From the NCBI GenBank assembly GCA_905397405.1, contig CAJPVJ010000076.1:1-45009 (forward strand): a stretch of 45,009 nucleotides of DNA, given 5' to 3'. The notes under the pieces are model-generated. The model was given only the letters and a program-made list of their open reading frames with translations. It was not told where the DNA came from and did not search any database. This DNA comes from Oppiella nova. Its lineage: Eukaryota; Arthropoda; Arachnida; Sarcoptiformes; Oppiidae. Of the stretch, positions 9,704-17,427 are shown one piece after another. How positions within the stretch are numbered: position 1 is the stretch's first letter; every line of letters begins with the position of its first letter. Both the position numbers and the translations under genes were made by a program.

Positions 9704-10441
9704 CTATTGAACAGGAATTGAATTAGATGATTTTTTTATGAGCTTAAAATTGGTGAGAAACTCAGCTCCCAGCCCAAACCAACAATCATGATGGTGGTCA
9801 AATCGATCTGCATAAGCCACTTGGACCCTGACAAAATCTTGAATCAACTCATAACCAAATGCGGTTTGAAAAAATACAGACTGATGATCTTGATTAAAGA
9901 TTTCTGCACTGAGCGAAGTTTTAGCATTGATCCAATAATTGCTTGAAATTGCAGCTAAAACATACTGAGTATTGCCCTGATGTTCATAGGAGATGTTGCC
10001 ATTTAAAAATAACCGATCATCCAGTAATAAATAAGTTACGGGGAGATTCACTTTCCAACTAGAGTGGTCATCACCATACATATTTCGGCTTATTGTTAAG
10101 GATGCGGCAGCGCCCCAACTATTCGACTCCACTGCTTTCAAATTACGTTTGAATTGACCTGATATCACATCATGACGATTCTTATTTTGAACATGATCAT
10201 CCAACTGAAAACTTAATTCCAAATTTTTGGCGATACCACATACTGGAGAAAAACTGGAATTAACCTCCTGATGTTTATAAAAATTTATATTACTTTCAAA
10301 ATGGCAAGTATATAGATCAGCAACAGTTGCATCATCTGTGATTAATACAGGATCTGCATATGCTGATTTATGAATAATAAGTAATAAAAAGCAGCCTGTA
10401 ATCAGTGCTGTTTCTATCATACAAAGTTGATTGATTACCAT
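9704..10441 (-). CDS. Predicted outer membrane or periplasmic beta protein
   Basis: The 245-residue protein has an N-terminal hydrophobic signal (residues 8-28, cleavage near SAYA-DP). It then begins DPVLITDDATVADLYTCHFES, similar to a proteobacterial family of secreted proteins starting RPLVTDDA. The rest is a series of amphipathic beta strands such as WKVNLPVTYLLLDDRLFLNGNISYEHQG, suggesting a small barrel. The C-terminus lacks a final aromatic residue, so outer membrane insertion is not certain. It is the first gene of the mgtA-mgtC operon. The ATG at 10441 has TGAGG at -8, but that sequence is folded into a hairpin. The function is unknown; a passive entry route for cations is a guess from context. 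Confidence 0.65.
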   Translation of the reverse strand: MVINQLCMIETALITGCFLLLIIHKSAYADPVLITDDATVADLYTCHFESNINFYKHQEVNSSFSPVCGIAKNLELSFQLDDHVQNKNRHDVISGQFKRNLKAVESNSWGAAASLTISRNMYGDDHSSWKVNLPVTYLLLDDRLFLNGNISYEHQGNTQYVLAAISSNYWINAKTSLSAEIFNQDHQSVFFQTAFGYELIQDFVRVQVAYADRFDHHHDCWFGLGAEFLTNFKLIKKSSNSIPVQ

Positions 10442-10697
10442 CCGTAATCCTCATTGCTGAGGCGGTATGAATCTAAGTGCGCACAAAAACAAGCCAAAAT
10501 TGAACTAATTAAAGTCAAAATTGAGCTGCTTCACGTCAAAATGGGGATGTAGTTTAAAATCAGATTATAACTGTCTCATTGCAAGACAGCTTTCCTAAAG
10601 GCAGTGCTCTCTTGCTCAGATACGAATAATGGCTGTATATAAACTACAGCGCCTCGATGAACAATTTGCCACTTAGGGTCTCCGCTAATTAAAGTTG
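10442..10697 (-). promoter_or_regulatory. Structured leader of the mgtA operon, riboswitch candidate
   Basis: Read leftward from the promoter at 10703-10730, the leader folds by hand as follows. P1 is CCTAAG-(T bulge)-GGC at 10677-10668 with GCCTTTAGG at 10602-10594. P2 is TTGTTC at 10664-10659 with GAGCAA at 10617-10612. P3 is GCTGTA/TACAGC at 10650-10632. P4 is CTGTCT/AGACAG at 10589-10571. Just before the gene, CCTCA-GCAA-TGAGG (10462-10449) sequesters the Shine-Dalgarno TGAGG under a GNRA-type loop. No terminator run is present, so control would act on translation. It does not match the M-box as I know it. A metal ligand is inferred from the downstream genes. Confidence 0.6.
10488..10542. 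repeat. Imperfect 21-bp tandem repeat in the leader
   Basis: The phrase G(T/C)CAAAAT ends at 10500, 10521 and 10542, that is, at exact 21-bp spacing. Two full units, TGAACTAATTAAAGTCAAAAT-like and TGAGCTGCTTCACGTCAAAAT-like, follow one partial unit. The spacing equals two helical turns. The repeat lies between the structured leader and the first gene of the mgtA operon. Confidence 0.55.
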
Positions 10698-10702
10698 CCG
10701 CA

Positions 10703-10730
10703 ATTATAACCATAAAAATATTTAAAACAA
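10703..10730 (-). promoter_or_regulatory. Sigma-70 promoter of the mgtA operon
   Basis: On the minus strand a TTGTTT -35 (10730-10725) and a perfect TATAAT -10 (10708-10703) are separated by 16 bp. Transcription would start near 10697, leaving a leader of about 255 nt before the first gene. Confidence 0.7.
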
Positions 10731-10895
10731 GTGATTTTCAGCATAACAACGCCCATAAATGCCAGATTGATCATCATAATTTGAATTAAAATTCTTATAT
10801 AAATTGAGAACCTGATGAGATTTTAAAATGATTTACCTTGGCACAGGCCGAAAAGGATTGTGAATATTCCCTAAATTTCGGCAAAATACAGTGGA

Positions 10896-10934
10896 ATAAA
10901 AACAAGCCCAATTCCAGTGAAATTGAGCTTGTTT
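10896..10934 (-). terminator. Rho-independent terminator for dnaX
   Basis: On the minus strand AAACAAGC at 10934-10927 pairs with GCTTGTTT at 10907-10900, with an AATT-rich extension inside, and a T-run TTTTTATT follows. It lies about 300 bases past the dnaX stop, with the MITE-like element in between. It was probably the direct dnaX terminator before the insertion. Confidence 0.75.
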
Positions 10935-10968
10935 AAAACGATATTTAATCGAAATATTGTTTAAAATC

Positions 10969-11236
10969 AGGGTCTGTTGACAATTCGTCTACATTTGCGA
11001 CTACGTGTGTTTTTTAGGCGATACTAGGCACGAAATACGAAATTTAGTCATTCTAAATGAGTAGTTCGTAACAACGTAGCGGCAAAAAACACACTAGTCC
11101 CGAAGGGTTGTGGCTAAAATTATCTCAGCCTGTGTTATGAAACTCGAAAATAGTCTCGCTATTCTCTTCGTTTCCTGCCTTGCCTGCTCAATTTTAACCT
11201 ACAACGCAAGCCATTTATGAAATGTCTACAGACCCT
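10969..11236. mobile_element. MITE-like element with terminal inverted repeats
   Basis: The ends AGGGTCTGTTGACA (10969-10982) and TGTCTACAGACCCT (11223-11236) are inverted copies with one mismatch in 14. There is no gene inside the 268 bp. The left half carries a nested foldback: GTGTGTTTTTT (11005-11015) with AAAAAACACAC (11084-11094), TACGAA with TTCGTA, and ATTTAG with CTAAAT at the centre near 11050. Flanking TCA and TAA fit a degenerate TNA target-site duplication, as made by some IS5-family elements, if the ends are taken as GGG. The right end supplies part of the dnaX stop codon. The parent transposase is unknown. Confidence 0.65.
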
Positions 11237-13454
11237 AAGCTTTGAGCTGAATATTTTCCAACTTTCCATCCAATGCTTCAATTAAGCTTTTAACCAAAGG
11301 CTCTTTTTGAAGCATTTCACTGGCACGATCATAAGCTCGAAGCTTACGCTCGTTTTGCATCATATACGGTGTGGTCGACTCAACTTCACCATATTGCACT
11401 GTAAATAGCGTATTCGGCCACTGCTGTTTTAATTTTGCCTCAAGGTCATGTTGTGCTTGGTTCAGTAATTTTTCATATTTTTGTGAAGTTTGAAAAATAG
11501 ATTGACCATTCACATCCCCTGTCATTAATCCATGCTGTGCAAGTTCTTGAACAGCTGGAGAAAGTGAGCTATTTCTAAACCAATACTCCCATTTTTCAAC
11601 CGTCCACTCACCTTCTAAGACCTGTAATTTTAAAGCAAGTATCTGTTGCGGCGTTTGTTCCTCAGAAGAGGATCCACGTTCTATTTCAGGGATAATATTA
11701 GAAACTTGAGCTGGAGTATCTGTTTGAGAATGAATAGGCTCAATCAATTCAATTTCAACATTTTGATCCTGATTTTCAGGTGCTAAAAAGAATACATCTT
11801 GATTTGGACTAGACGGAGACGTGGTATTTTTCGGTTGACTCAACTCAGCACCAAACAAGGTTAAACTTGGTTCTGCATTTTCTACGTCAATTTTCTCTTG
11901 AACAATTGGCGGCTGCGCTTCAACACCTTGACTATTATGAGCCGTTGCTTCAACCACAGTGCTTTGTTGTACTTCCTCAGCAAAGTCATCTAAATAGTCA
12001 TCACTACTCGGTTCATGGTCAACACTTTGCTGTTGAGCTTGCTGATCTTCAACTTGGTCAAAAGCAGGGTCTAAATCACTCACTACATTCTGTGAATTGA
12101 TCTCAACCTGCGCTTGCTGTACCTCCGCTAACGGTGCGTCAGTTTCTGATTGAGAACTCACATCCAAAGCTACATTTTGTTGTTCACTGTTTTTTTCAAC
12201 AGGTACTTGCTGAGCCTGCTGTTGATGAGCTGGCTCTTGCTGAATCTGTGCTTGTTGCACAAGCCCCGTTTGAACAGATGCTTGATGCGGTTGCTGTGAA
12301 ATAGCAACTTGATCGATATTCTGATTGTTTTGTGGTTGTTGAGCTTGAGAGACTACAATTTCATTGATTTGCATCGGTCTAAATGCCAGTAAACGCAATA
12401 CTGTCATTTCAAAGCCTTGCTCTTGTGTTACTGCAAGTTGTAGCTCCGCTCGACCTTTATTGGCAATTTGGTAATAAAGCTGTAAATCTTGTGCAGAAAC
12501 AATTTTTGATAACTGCATAATTTTTTGATTAATTTCAGCACTGTATTTTAGACTTAAATCAGGCAAATATTGCAACATTGCCAACTCATGCAAAGTCGAA
12601 ATAAACTGATCTAAAACCAATGAAACATCTAAAGCCTGTTGCCTAAATTGTAGTAATAATTGGCTGACACGTGCATTTTGGTTTTGATGAATTGCCAAGA
12701 TCAAATCATAAATGATGGTTCTATCAATCAAACCCAGCATTTCTTTGACATCTTGATGATGAATTGCACCTTGACCATAGGCAATTGCTTGGTCAGTTAA
12801 AGACAACGCATCACGTAATGAACCTTGGGCAGATTCAGCAATTTGCCAAATCGCATCTTGCTCTGATGAAATTTCTTCTTTATTTAAAATATCTGTAAGG
12901 TGATGGGTAATTTCATCTACAGCCAATGGACGTAATGTAAATTGCAAGCAACGTGAAATCACCGTAATTGGTAATTTTTGTGGATCTGTTGTCGCAAATA
13001 AAAATTTTACATGTTCAGGCGGTTCTTCTAATGTTTTCAATAACGCATTAAAGGAATGCGTCGACAGCATATGTACCTCATCGATCAAATATACCTTAAA
13101 TCGACCTTGGGTCGGTGCATAAGGTACATTGTCGAGCAACTCACGTGTGTCTTCGACTTTAGTCCGTGATGCAGCATCAATTTCAATAAGGTCAATAAAG
13201 CGCCCTTCATTTACCGCCTTACAAGTTGCACAAACTTCACAAGGTGTAGAGGTTACCCCTGTTTCACAATTTAAACATTTCGCTAAAATTCGAGCAATTG
13301 TGGTTTTCCCCACCCCACGTGTTCCAGTAAATAAATAGGCATGGTGTAAACGTCCACGATCTAAAGCACTGGTCAGTGCACGTGAAACGTGATTCTGTCC
13401 GACCAATTCATTAAAGTTACGTGGGCGATATTTACGTGCAAGTACCTGATACAT
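11235..13454 (-). CDS. dnaX: DNA polymerase III subunits tau/gamma
   Basis: This is the ATPase of the replicative clamp loader. Domain I has the Walker A GTRGVGKTT (44-52), four zinc cysteines (63, 72, 75, 78), the Walker B VYLIDEVHML (121-130) and the sensor ATTDPQKLP. Domain III ends near 370. A Q-rich, low-complexity linker follows (about 375-500), then the tau-specific C-terminal domains that bind DnaB helicase and the polymerase alpha subunit. Its 739 residues are normal for Acinetobacter-type tau. GGAG precedes the ATG. At codons 420-422 an A-AAA-AAC slip site could yield a short gamma form. The TAG stop overlaps the end of the MITE-like element. Confidence 0.95.
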   Translation of the reverse strand: MYQVLARKYRPRNFNELVGQNHVSRALTSALDRGRLHHAYLFTGTRGVGKTTIARILAKCLNCETGVTSTPCEVCATCKAVNEGRFIDLIEIDAASRTKVEDTRELLDNVPYAPTQGRFKVYLIDEVHMLSTHSFNALLKTLEEPPEHVKFLFATTDPQKLPITVISRCLQFTLRPLAVDEITHHLTDILNKEEISSEQDAIWQIAESAQGSLRDALSLTDQAIAYGQGAIHHQDVKEMLGLIDRTIIYDLILAIHQNQNARVSQLLLQFRQQALDVSLVLDQFISTLHELAMLQYLPDLSLKYSAEINQKIMQLSKIVSAQDLQLYYQIANKGRAELQLAVTQEQGFEMTVLRLLAFRPMQINEIVVSQAQQPQNNQNIDQVAISQQPHQASVQTGLVQQAQIQQEPAHQQQAQQVPVEKNSEQQNVALDVSSQSETDAPLAEVQQAQVEINSQNVVSDLDPAFDQVEDQQAQQQSVDHEPSSDDYLDDFAEEVQQSTVVEATAHNSQGVEAQPPIVQEKIDVENAEPSLTLFGAELSQPKNTTSPSSPNQDVFFLAPENQDQNVEIELIEPIHSQTDTPAQVSNIIPEIERGSSSEEQTPQQILALKLQVLEGEWTVEKWEYWFRNSSLSPAVQELAQHGLMTGDVNGQSIFQTSQKYEKLLNQAQHDLEAKLKQQWPNTLFTVQYGEVESTTPYMMQNERKLRAYDRASEMLQKEPLVKSLIEALDGKLENIQLKA
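12189..12197 (-). other. Candidate -1 frameshift site in dnaX
   Basis: On the coding strand codons 420-422 read GAA AAA AAC, which contains the heptamer A-AAA-AAC in the correct phase. After a -1 slip the next codons are CAG and TGA, so a 423-residue gamma ending KNQ would be made. E. coli uses A-AAA-AAG at codon 430 with a stop one codon later and gives a 431-residue gamma. A short stem CTGTT/AACAG surrounds the run; I see no strong upstream Shine-Dalgarno stimulator. Confidence 0.5.
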
Positions 13455-13634
13455 GGAAGCTCCTAGTTACAGGTCTAAGGATACTGTTTTTTTGCTGATT
13501 AGTGAATGAAGAACTGTAGAGTTATTTTTTATTAGAGATAATTCGATCAATTTCTTCTAATTTAACACTGTGCTCTACAATATAAAGTTTATCTATCTCT
13601 TAAATAGATTTAAAAACAAACAGTAGCTATTTTA

Positions 13635-13662
13635 CTTTAAAAAACACTGCCGTGGCAGTGTT
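13635..13662 (-). terminator. Rho-independent terminator (second)
   Basis: A perfect 9-bp stem AACACTGCC/GGCAGTGTT with a 2-base centre (13643-13662) is followed on the minus strand by a T-run. It lies about 115 bases after the exporter's own terminator and may be a backup that keeps transcription out of dnaX. Confidence 0.75.
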
Positions 13663-13741
13663 GATTAAATCACAATTTGGGCTTGCTAAAGTTTTCAATC
13701 GGTTCATCAAACTTATATGTTCACACTTTAAAATCTAAATG

Positions 13742-13772
13742 TAAAAACAAGCGCATAATTTAAATTATGCGC
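13742..13772 (-). terminator. Rho-independent terminator of the SmvA-like gene
   Basis: A perfect 22-bp palindrome at 13751-13772 (half site GCGCATAATTT) is followed on the minus strand by TTGTTTTTAC. It starts seven bases after the exporter stop. Confidence 0.75.
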
Positions 13773-13778
13773 AATATT

Positions 13779-15266
13779 CTAGACTGCTAGCTGTTTCTTT
13801 GCAGGTAAAGCGCGCCAAACAAATACAGATAAAACTAGGAACATCACACCCGAAATACCCAAGACTTTACTATGCGAATGAATAAACGCTTCAAAAGCAG
13901 CTTGTTTTACCTGTTGCATCAATGCAGGTTCTAATTGTTTGCTCAGCAATAATGCCTCTCCAATAGAAGAACTTGCTTGAGCTGCGATATTCAGCGGTAA
14001 ATGATCAGGTAAGATAATCGAATGCGCATAAAATATAGATAGCAATAGTCCAAAAATCGCAATCCCAAGACCTGCCCCTAACTCATACGCCATGCCTTCA
14101 ATTGCACCAGCAGCCGTTGCTTTTTGCGGAGGTACAGCAGACATAATAGCTGCTGTGGAGGATAATAACGCGATTTCAACACTGATCCCCATCAGCACCA
14201 TCCACACCCAAGCTTGAATATAATCAATGTCAAAATTGGTCATTGCCAAACCAAAGAAACATAAGGCACACATCAGCATCCCAACAGTTGCAACAGGTCT
14301 TAAACCATAGTGATTCATTAAAATACTAGTAAAAGGTCCACCAATACTGATTGCTATCATAAAGGGTAAAATAAACAAACCCGCTTCCAATGGGCTATAT
14401 CCATACACAAACTGTAATTCTTGTGAAAGGAGTAGCTCAAAACCAACTAATGCAATCATAGCCACCATTGCCATCACAATACTGGTTGAGATCACAGGAT
14501 TCTTAAACAGACTAAAATCAATCATCGGTTGCGTTGTTTTCAATTGATGGCGGATGAATCCCACTAACAATCCCAATCCAAGCACAAAAATCAAAATCAT
14601 CCCTGGGCTAAACGCATAGATAGAGGTCTTAATCGAATAAATCAGCATTAAGATTGCAGTGACCAAAATGAGCGCTTGTAATAGATTTAAAGGTTGTTTG
14701 GTTTGTACTGCTTGCTTTGGCACCAGCCATGTCGTCAATACCAAGACCAAAATAATAATTGGCACGTTAATCAGGAAAACGGTTCCCCATGAAAAATGTT
14801 CCAGAATAAAACCACCCAACAGTGGACCAAAAGCGGCTCCACCACCACCGACAGTTCCCCAAATACCTAAAGCATAATTACGTTGTTTTTCATCTAAAAA
14901 GGTATTGCGAACACCTGCCAAGGTTGCAGGTAAAATCATGGCAGCGCCCACACCAAGAAATGCTCGGGCAGCAATCAACATATAGGCTGAACTCGCAAAA
15001 GCAGCCATGAGAGAAGCCACACCAAAAATACCAGCACCAATCAACATCAGCCGTTTAAAACCAATACGATCCCCCAATGCTCCCATGGGTAAAATCAACC
15101 CTGCCATGATCAGTGAATAGATATCTATCACCCAGAGCATTTCATTACTGGATAGGGATAAGGCAGCACTCAATGTTGGAATGGCAACATGCAAAACCGT
15201 TGCATCAATTGAAACCGGTAAATAAATTAAAACGATGATTGCCAAAATCACCCAATTGCGGTACAT
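13779..15266 (-). CDS. SmvA-type MFS multidrug exporter (DHA2, 14 TM)
   Basis: This is a proton-driven inner membrane exporter of the major facilitator superfamily. The start MYRNWVILAIIVLIYLPVSIDATVLHVA and the motif A region GALGDRIGFKRLM match SmvA, which exports methyl viologen and cationic biocides. The hydrophobic profile supports 14 helices in 495 residues. The open frame begins at a TTG at 15299 inside an operator. The ATG at 15266 has TTAGGTG about six bases upstream and matches SmvA's N-terminus, so I use it. It is divergent from a TetR gene with a paired operator between, so repression by that regulator is likely. The substrate spectrum is inferred from family only. Confidence 0.88.
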   Translation of the reverse strand: MYRNWVILAIIVLIYLPVSIDATVLHVAIPTLSAALSLSSNEMLWVIDIYSLIMAGLILPMGALGDRIGFKRLMLIGAGIFGVASLMAAFASSAYMLIAARAFLGVGAAMILPATLAGVRNTFLDEKQRNYALGIWGTVGGGGAAFGPLLGGFILEHFSWGTVFLINVPIIILVLVLTTWLVPKQAVQTKQPLNLLQALILVTAILMLIYSIKTSIYAFSPGMILIFVLGLGLLVGFIRHQLKTTQPMIDFSLFKNPVISTSIVMAMVAMIALVGFELLLSQELQFVYGYSPLEAGLFILPFMIAISIGGPFTSILMNHYGLRPVATVGMLMCALCFFGLAMTNFDIDYIQAWVWMVLMGISVEIALLSSTAAIMSAVPPQKATAAGAIEGMAYELGAGLGIAIFGLLLSIFYAHSIILPDHLPLNIAAQASSSIGEALLLSKQLEPALMQQVKQAAFEAFIHSHSKVLGISGVMFLVLSVFVWRALPAKKQLAV

Positions 15267-15283
15267 AACACACCTAATTAAAG

Positions 15284-15299
15284 TTGGACACTTGTTCAA
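15284..15299. promoter_or_regulatory. Operator copy 1 for the TetR regulator
   Basis: The 16-bp pseudo-palindrome TTGGACACTTGTTCAA has half sites TTGGAC and GTTCAA around a 4-bp centre. It is the inverted counterpart of the site at 15321-15336. It sits 18 bp upstream of the exporter ATG, where a bound repressor would block it. Confidence 0.65.
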
Positions 15300-15320
15300 G
15301 TTTCATCATTATAACCAGAC

Positions 15321-15336
15321 TTGAACAAACGTCCAA
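15321..15336. promoter_or_regulatory. Operator copy 2 for the TetR regulator
   Basis: TTGAACAAACGTCCAA is the near-exact reverse complement of the site at 15284-15299; over 22 bp the two arms differ at two positions. The centres lie 37 bp apart in the divergent promoter region. Confidence 0.65.
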
Positions 15337-15380
15337 CTTTGTTTAATATTTGTTTTGTAAATTTTGTTGTATTAAAAGTG

Positions 15381-15968
15381 ATGAACTATTTAAACCGAGA
15401 ACAACGTCGTAATATGATTTTGGATGCAGCAAAGCGTGTTGCATTACAAGATGGATTGAATGGATTAACAGTGCGCCGTATTGCCGCAGAAGCACAAGTT
15501 TCAACAGGACAAGTACATCATCACTTTGAATCAAGTTCGCATTTAAAGGCCGAAGTTTTTATTGAATTGATGGATCAACTCAATGAAGTAGAAGATCAAA
15601 TCAAAACCGACAGTAGTTTTGAACGTTTATCTCTTTTACTAGGTTTTGAAAATATTGAACAAACTCAACCCTATCTACGACTCTGGAATGAAGCTGAGAT
15701 TTTAATCGACCAAGATCCTGAAATTAAAAAAGCTTATAATATTACGATGGAACAATGGCATGTTGCCTTGGTTACAGCGATTGAACATGGCATCGCCCAA
15801 CAAGAATTTAAAATTGCTACAGCCAGCAGTAGCCAAGACATTGCTTGGCGGCTGATTGCTTTTGTTTGTGGTTTAGAAGGAATCTATCAACTTGGCTTAA
15901 AAGGTCTAGACCAACACTCGTTTAAACATCATGTCGAAATCATCTTGAAAATGGAGTTATTTGCCTAA
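15381..15968 (+). CDS. TetR-family repressor next to the SmvA-like exporter
   Basis: This is a cytoplasmic DNA-binding repressor of 196 residues. The N-terminal helix-turn-helix is RRNMILDAAKRVALQDGLNGLTVRRIAAEAQVSTGQVHHHF. The C-terminal part is an all-helical ligand and dimer domain. The open frame extends upstream to a TTG at 15321, but that stretch lies inside the operator, so I use the ATG at 15381, which gives the usual spacing before the HTH; its ribosome binding site is weak. It is divergent from the exporter gene, the same layout as SmvR-SmvA in enterobacteria. It probably represses both genes through the two operators. Confidence 0.85.
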   Translation: MNYLNREQRRNMILDAAKRVALQDGLNGLTVRRIAAEAQVSTGQVHHHFESSSHLKAEVFIELMDQLNEVEDQIKTDSSFERLSLLLGFENIEQTQPYLRLWNEAEILIDQDPEIKKAYNITMEQWHVALVTAIEHGIAQQEFKIATASSSQDIAWRLIAFVCGLEGIYQLGLKGLDQHSFKHHVEIILKMELFA

Positions 15969-16084
15969 GAAAATATAGATGGATCTATATGCCGCTGTTT
16001 AAAGTCCTTATTTTTAATTCTTTTGCACTATAAGACTCAGCCATCTAACCTTCTATGAAATTTCAATCGCTTTGACCTTAATAT

Positions 16085-17347
16085 TTAGAACCAGCCTTTA
16101 CTTCCCTTAAGTAAACCATCAGCGCAACGTAATGTTTCTTGGGTCAGTCCCCAAAGACGATAATCACCGGTGATTGAACTAATGGCAAAATTATGAGTAT
16201 AGGCAAAACTAAGCCCTCGTTGCGGATCACACCATGCCCCAGAGCCATTATATCCAATATGACCAAAGCCTTGCTTAGCACGTTTACCCATACTCATCAC
16301 ACGGTGGTAGCCTAAACGCCATTTCATAGGAATTGGCATCACGCGATCTCGTTTAATCGATTGGATCTGACTTAACTCTGTAAATATTTCAGGGCGAATT
16401 AAAACTTTTCCTTCCCAAACCCCTTTATTTGCCATCATGGCATAAACTTTTGCAAGACTATTGGCGCTAAATACACCATTCGCCGCTGGAATAATTGCTT
16501 GAAGCCCTTGGTCACTAAAGAAACTAAAATCACGCATCCCTTTTGGTACCATGGCATCTAAAAAGTCTTGCGGATTTTGTCCAGTTAATTCAACTAATTT
16601 ATCTGAAAATGACGTTTTATGGTGCTTAGTTTTGCTTTTACTGGATTTTGTTTCTGTTTTTTGTACAGGTGCTGCTTTTTGAATTAAACGCGCCACACGA
16701 TTTAACTCAGCTTCAGGCACACCAAAATATGCACCATCAAGTTGTAGTGGTTCAACCAAATACTTCTGCATTAACTGTGTTAAAGATTGTTGCGTTGCTT
16801 TCTCTAAAACACCACCCACCAACCAGCCAAATGTTAATGCCTGATATGCAATATCGGTTGCTACAGCAAAACGAGGTGTGGCCTGCTCCATGACCTTGAG
16901 CATATGCTGCCAATCGGCCATTTCAACTGCACTAGCAATGATATTTCGAATATCGTATAAGCCACTTTGATGGCTCAAAATATGACGTAAAGTCATATTC
17001 TCTTTACCATTTTGAGCAAATTCAGGCCAAAAATTAACAATAGGTGTATCGTAGTCTAAGAAACCTTCGCTCACCAAAATGTGCGCGAGTGTTGCCAGTA
17101 CACCTTTCCCCGTGGAATAACAAACCGACAAGGTTTGCTCATTCCATTGCTCAGTTTTTGATTTTTTACCCGTATATATATCGACAACTTTTTCATTTTG
17201 AAAATAAACAGTTAAAGCAGCACCACCATTTTCGCTACGACCATCCTGCAAACGGCTAAATTGAACAGCGAGATCTTGAAAACGCTCATCCACATAGCCC
17301 TGATAATTTTTCGTATTCGCAAAAATAATGTCCGTTAAACTGCTCAT
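16085..17347 (-). CDS. Class C beta-lactamase-like serine hydrolase (EstB type)
   Basis: The 420-residue protein has the penicillin-binding-protein/beta-lactamase fold. The nucleophile motif STGK (Ser78, Lys81) and Tyr168 in DIAYQALTFGW match family VIII esterases and EstB-like hydrolases. HIGYNGSGAWCDP near the C-terminus replaces the KTG box. A lysine-rich insertion lies at about 225-245. No signal peptide is visible, which favours a cytoplasmic esterase or amidase rather than an antibiotic-degrading enzyme. AGGATAGGG precedes the ATG. A terminator separates it from the maoC gene upstream, so it has its own promoter. The substrate is unknown. Confidence 0.82.
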   Translation of the reverse strand: MSSLTDIIFANTKNYQGYVDERFQDLAVQFSRLQDGRSENGGAALTVYFQNEKVVDIYTGKKSKTEQWNEQTLSVCYSTGKGVLATLAHILVSEGFLDYDTPIVNFWPEFAQNGKENMTLRHILSHQSGLYDIRNIIASAVEMADWQHMLKVMEQATPRFAVATDIAYQALTFGWLVGGVLEKATQQSLTQLMQKYLVEPLQLDGAYFGVPEAELNRVARLIQKAAPVQKTETKSSKSKTKHHKTSFSDKLVELTGQNPQDFLDAMVPKGMRDFSFFSDQGLQAIIPAANGVFSANSLAKVYAMMANKGVWEGKVLIRPEIFTELSQIQSIKRDRVMPIPMKWRLGYHRVMSMGKRAKQGFGHIGYNGSGAWCDPQRGLSFAYTHNFAISSITGDYRLWGLTQETLRCADGLLKGSKGWF

Positions 17348-17386
17348 TGCCCTATCCTATTTTTTTAATCATAACTTTTTTAATTA

Positions 17387-17417
17387 AAAAAGCCTGAATC
17401 ATCTCGACTCAGGCTTT
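17387..17417 (-). terminator. Rho-independent terminator after the MaoC-like gene
   Basis: On the minus strand AAAGCCTGAGTC pairs with GATTCAGGCTTT over a GAGAT loop and is followed by TTTTTT. It starts about 11 bases after the maoC-like stop. Confidence 0.85.
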
Positions 17418-17427
17418 ATATTTTATC

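Noticed and set aside
10571-10697. M-box (ykoK) magnesium riboswitch
   Set aside because: The position is right, but the conserved blocks I remember (GGTGAGGCTCC-like start and GCTAAAGCTC-like end) are absent. I kept it as an unclassified candidate.
10969-11236. A truncated insertion sequence with transposase remnant
   Set aside because: No frame inside the 268 bp resembles a transposase, so I call it MITE-like instead.
16085-17347. Calling the serine hydrolase an AmpC beta-lactamase
   Set aside because: No signal peptide, no KTG box and an EstB-like Tyr motif; esterase-type activity fits better.
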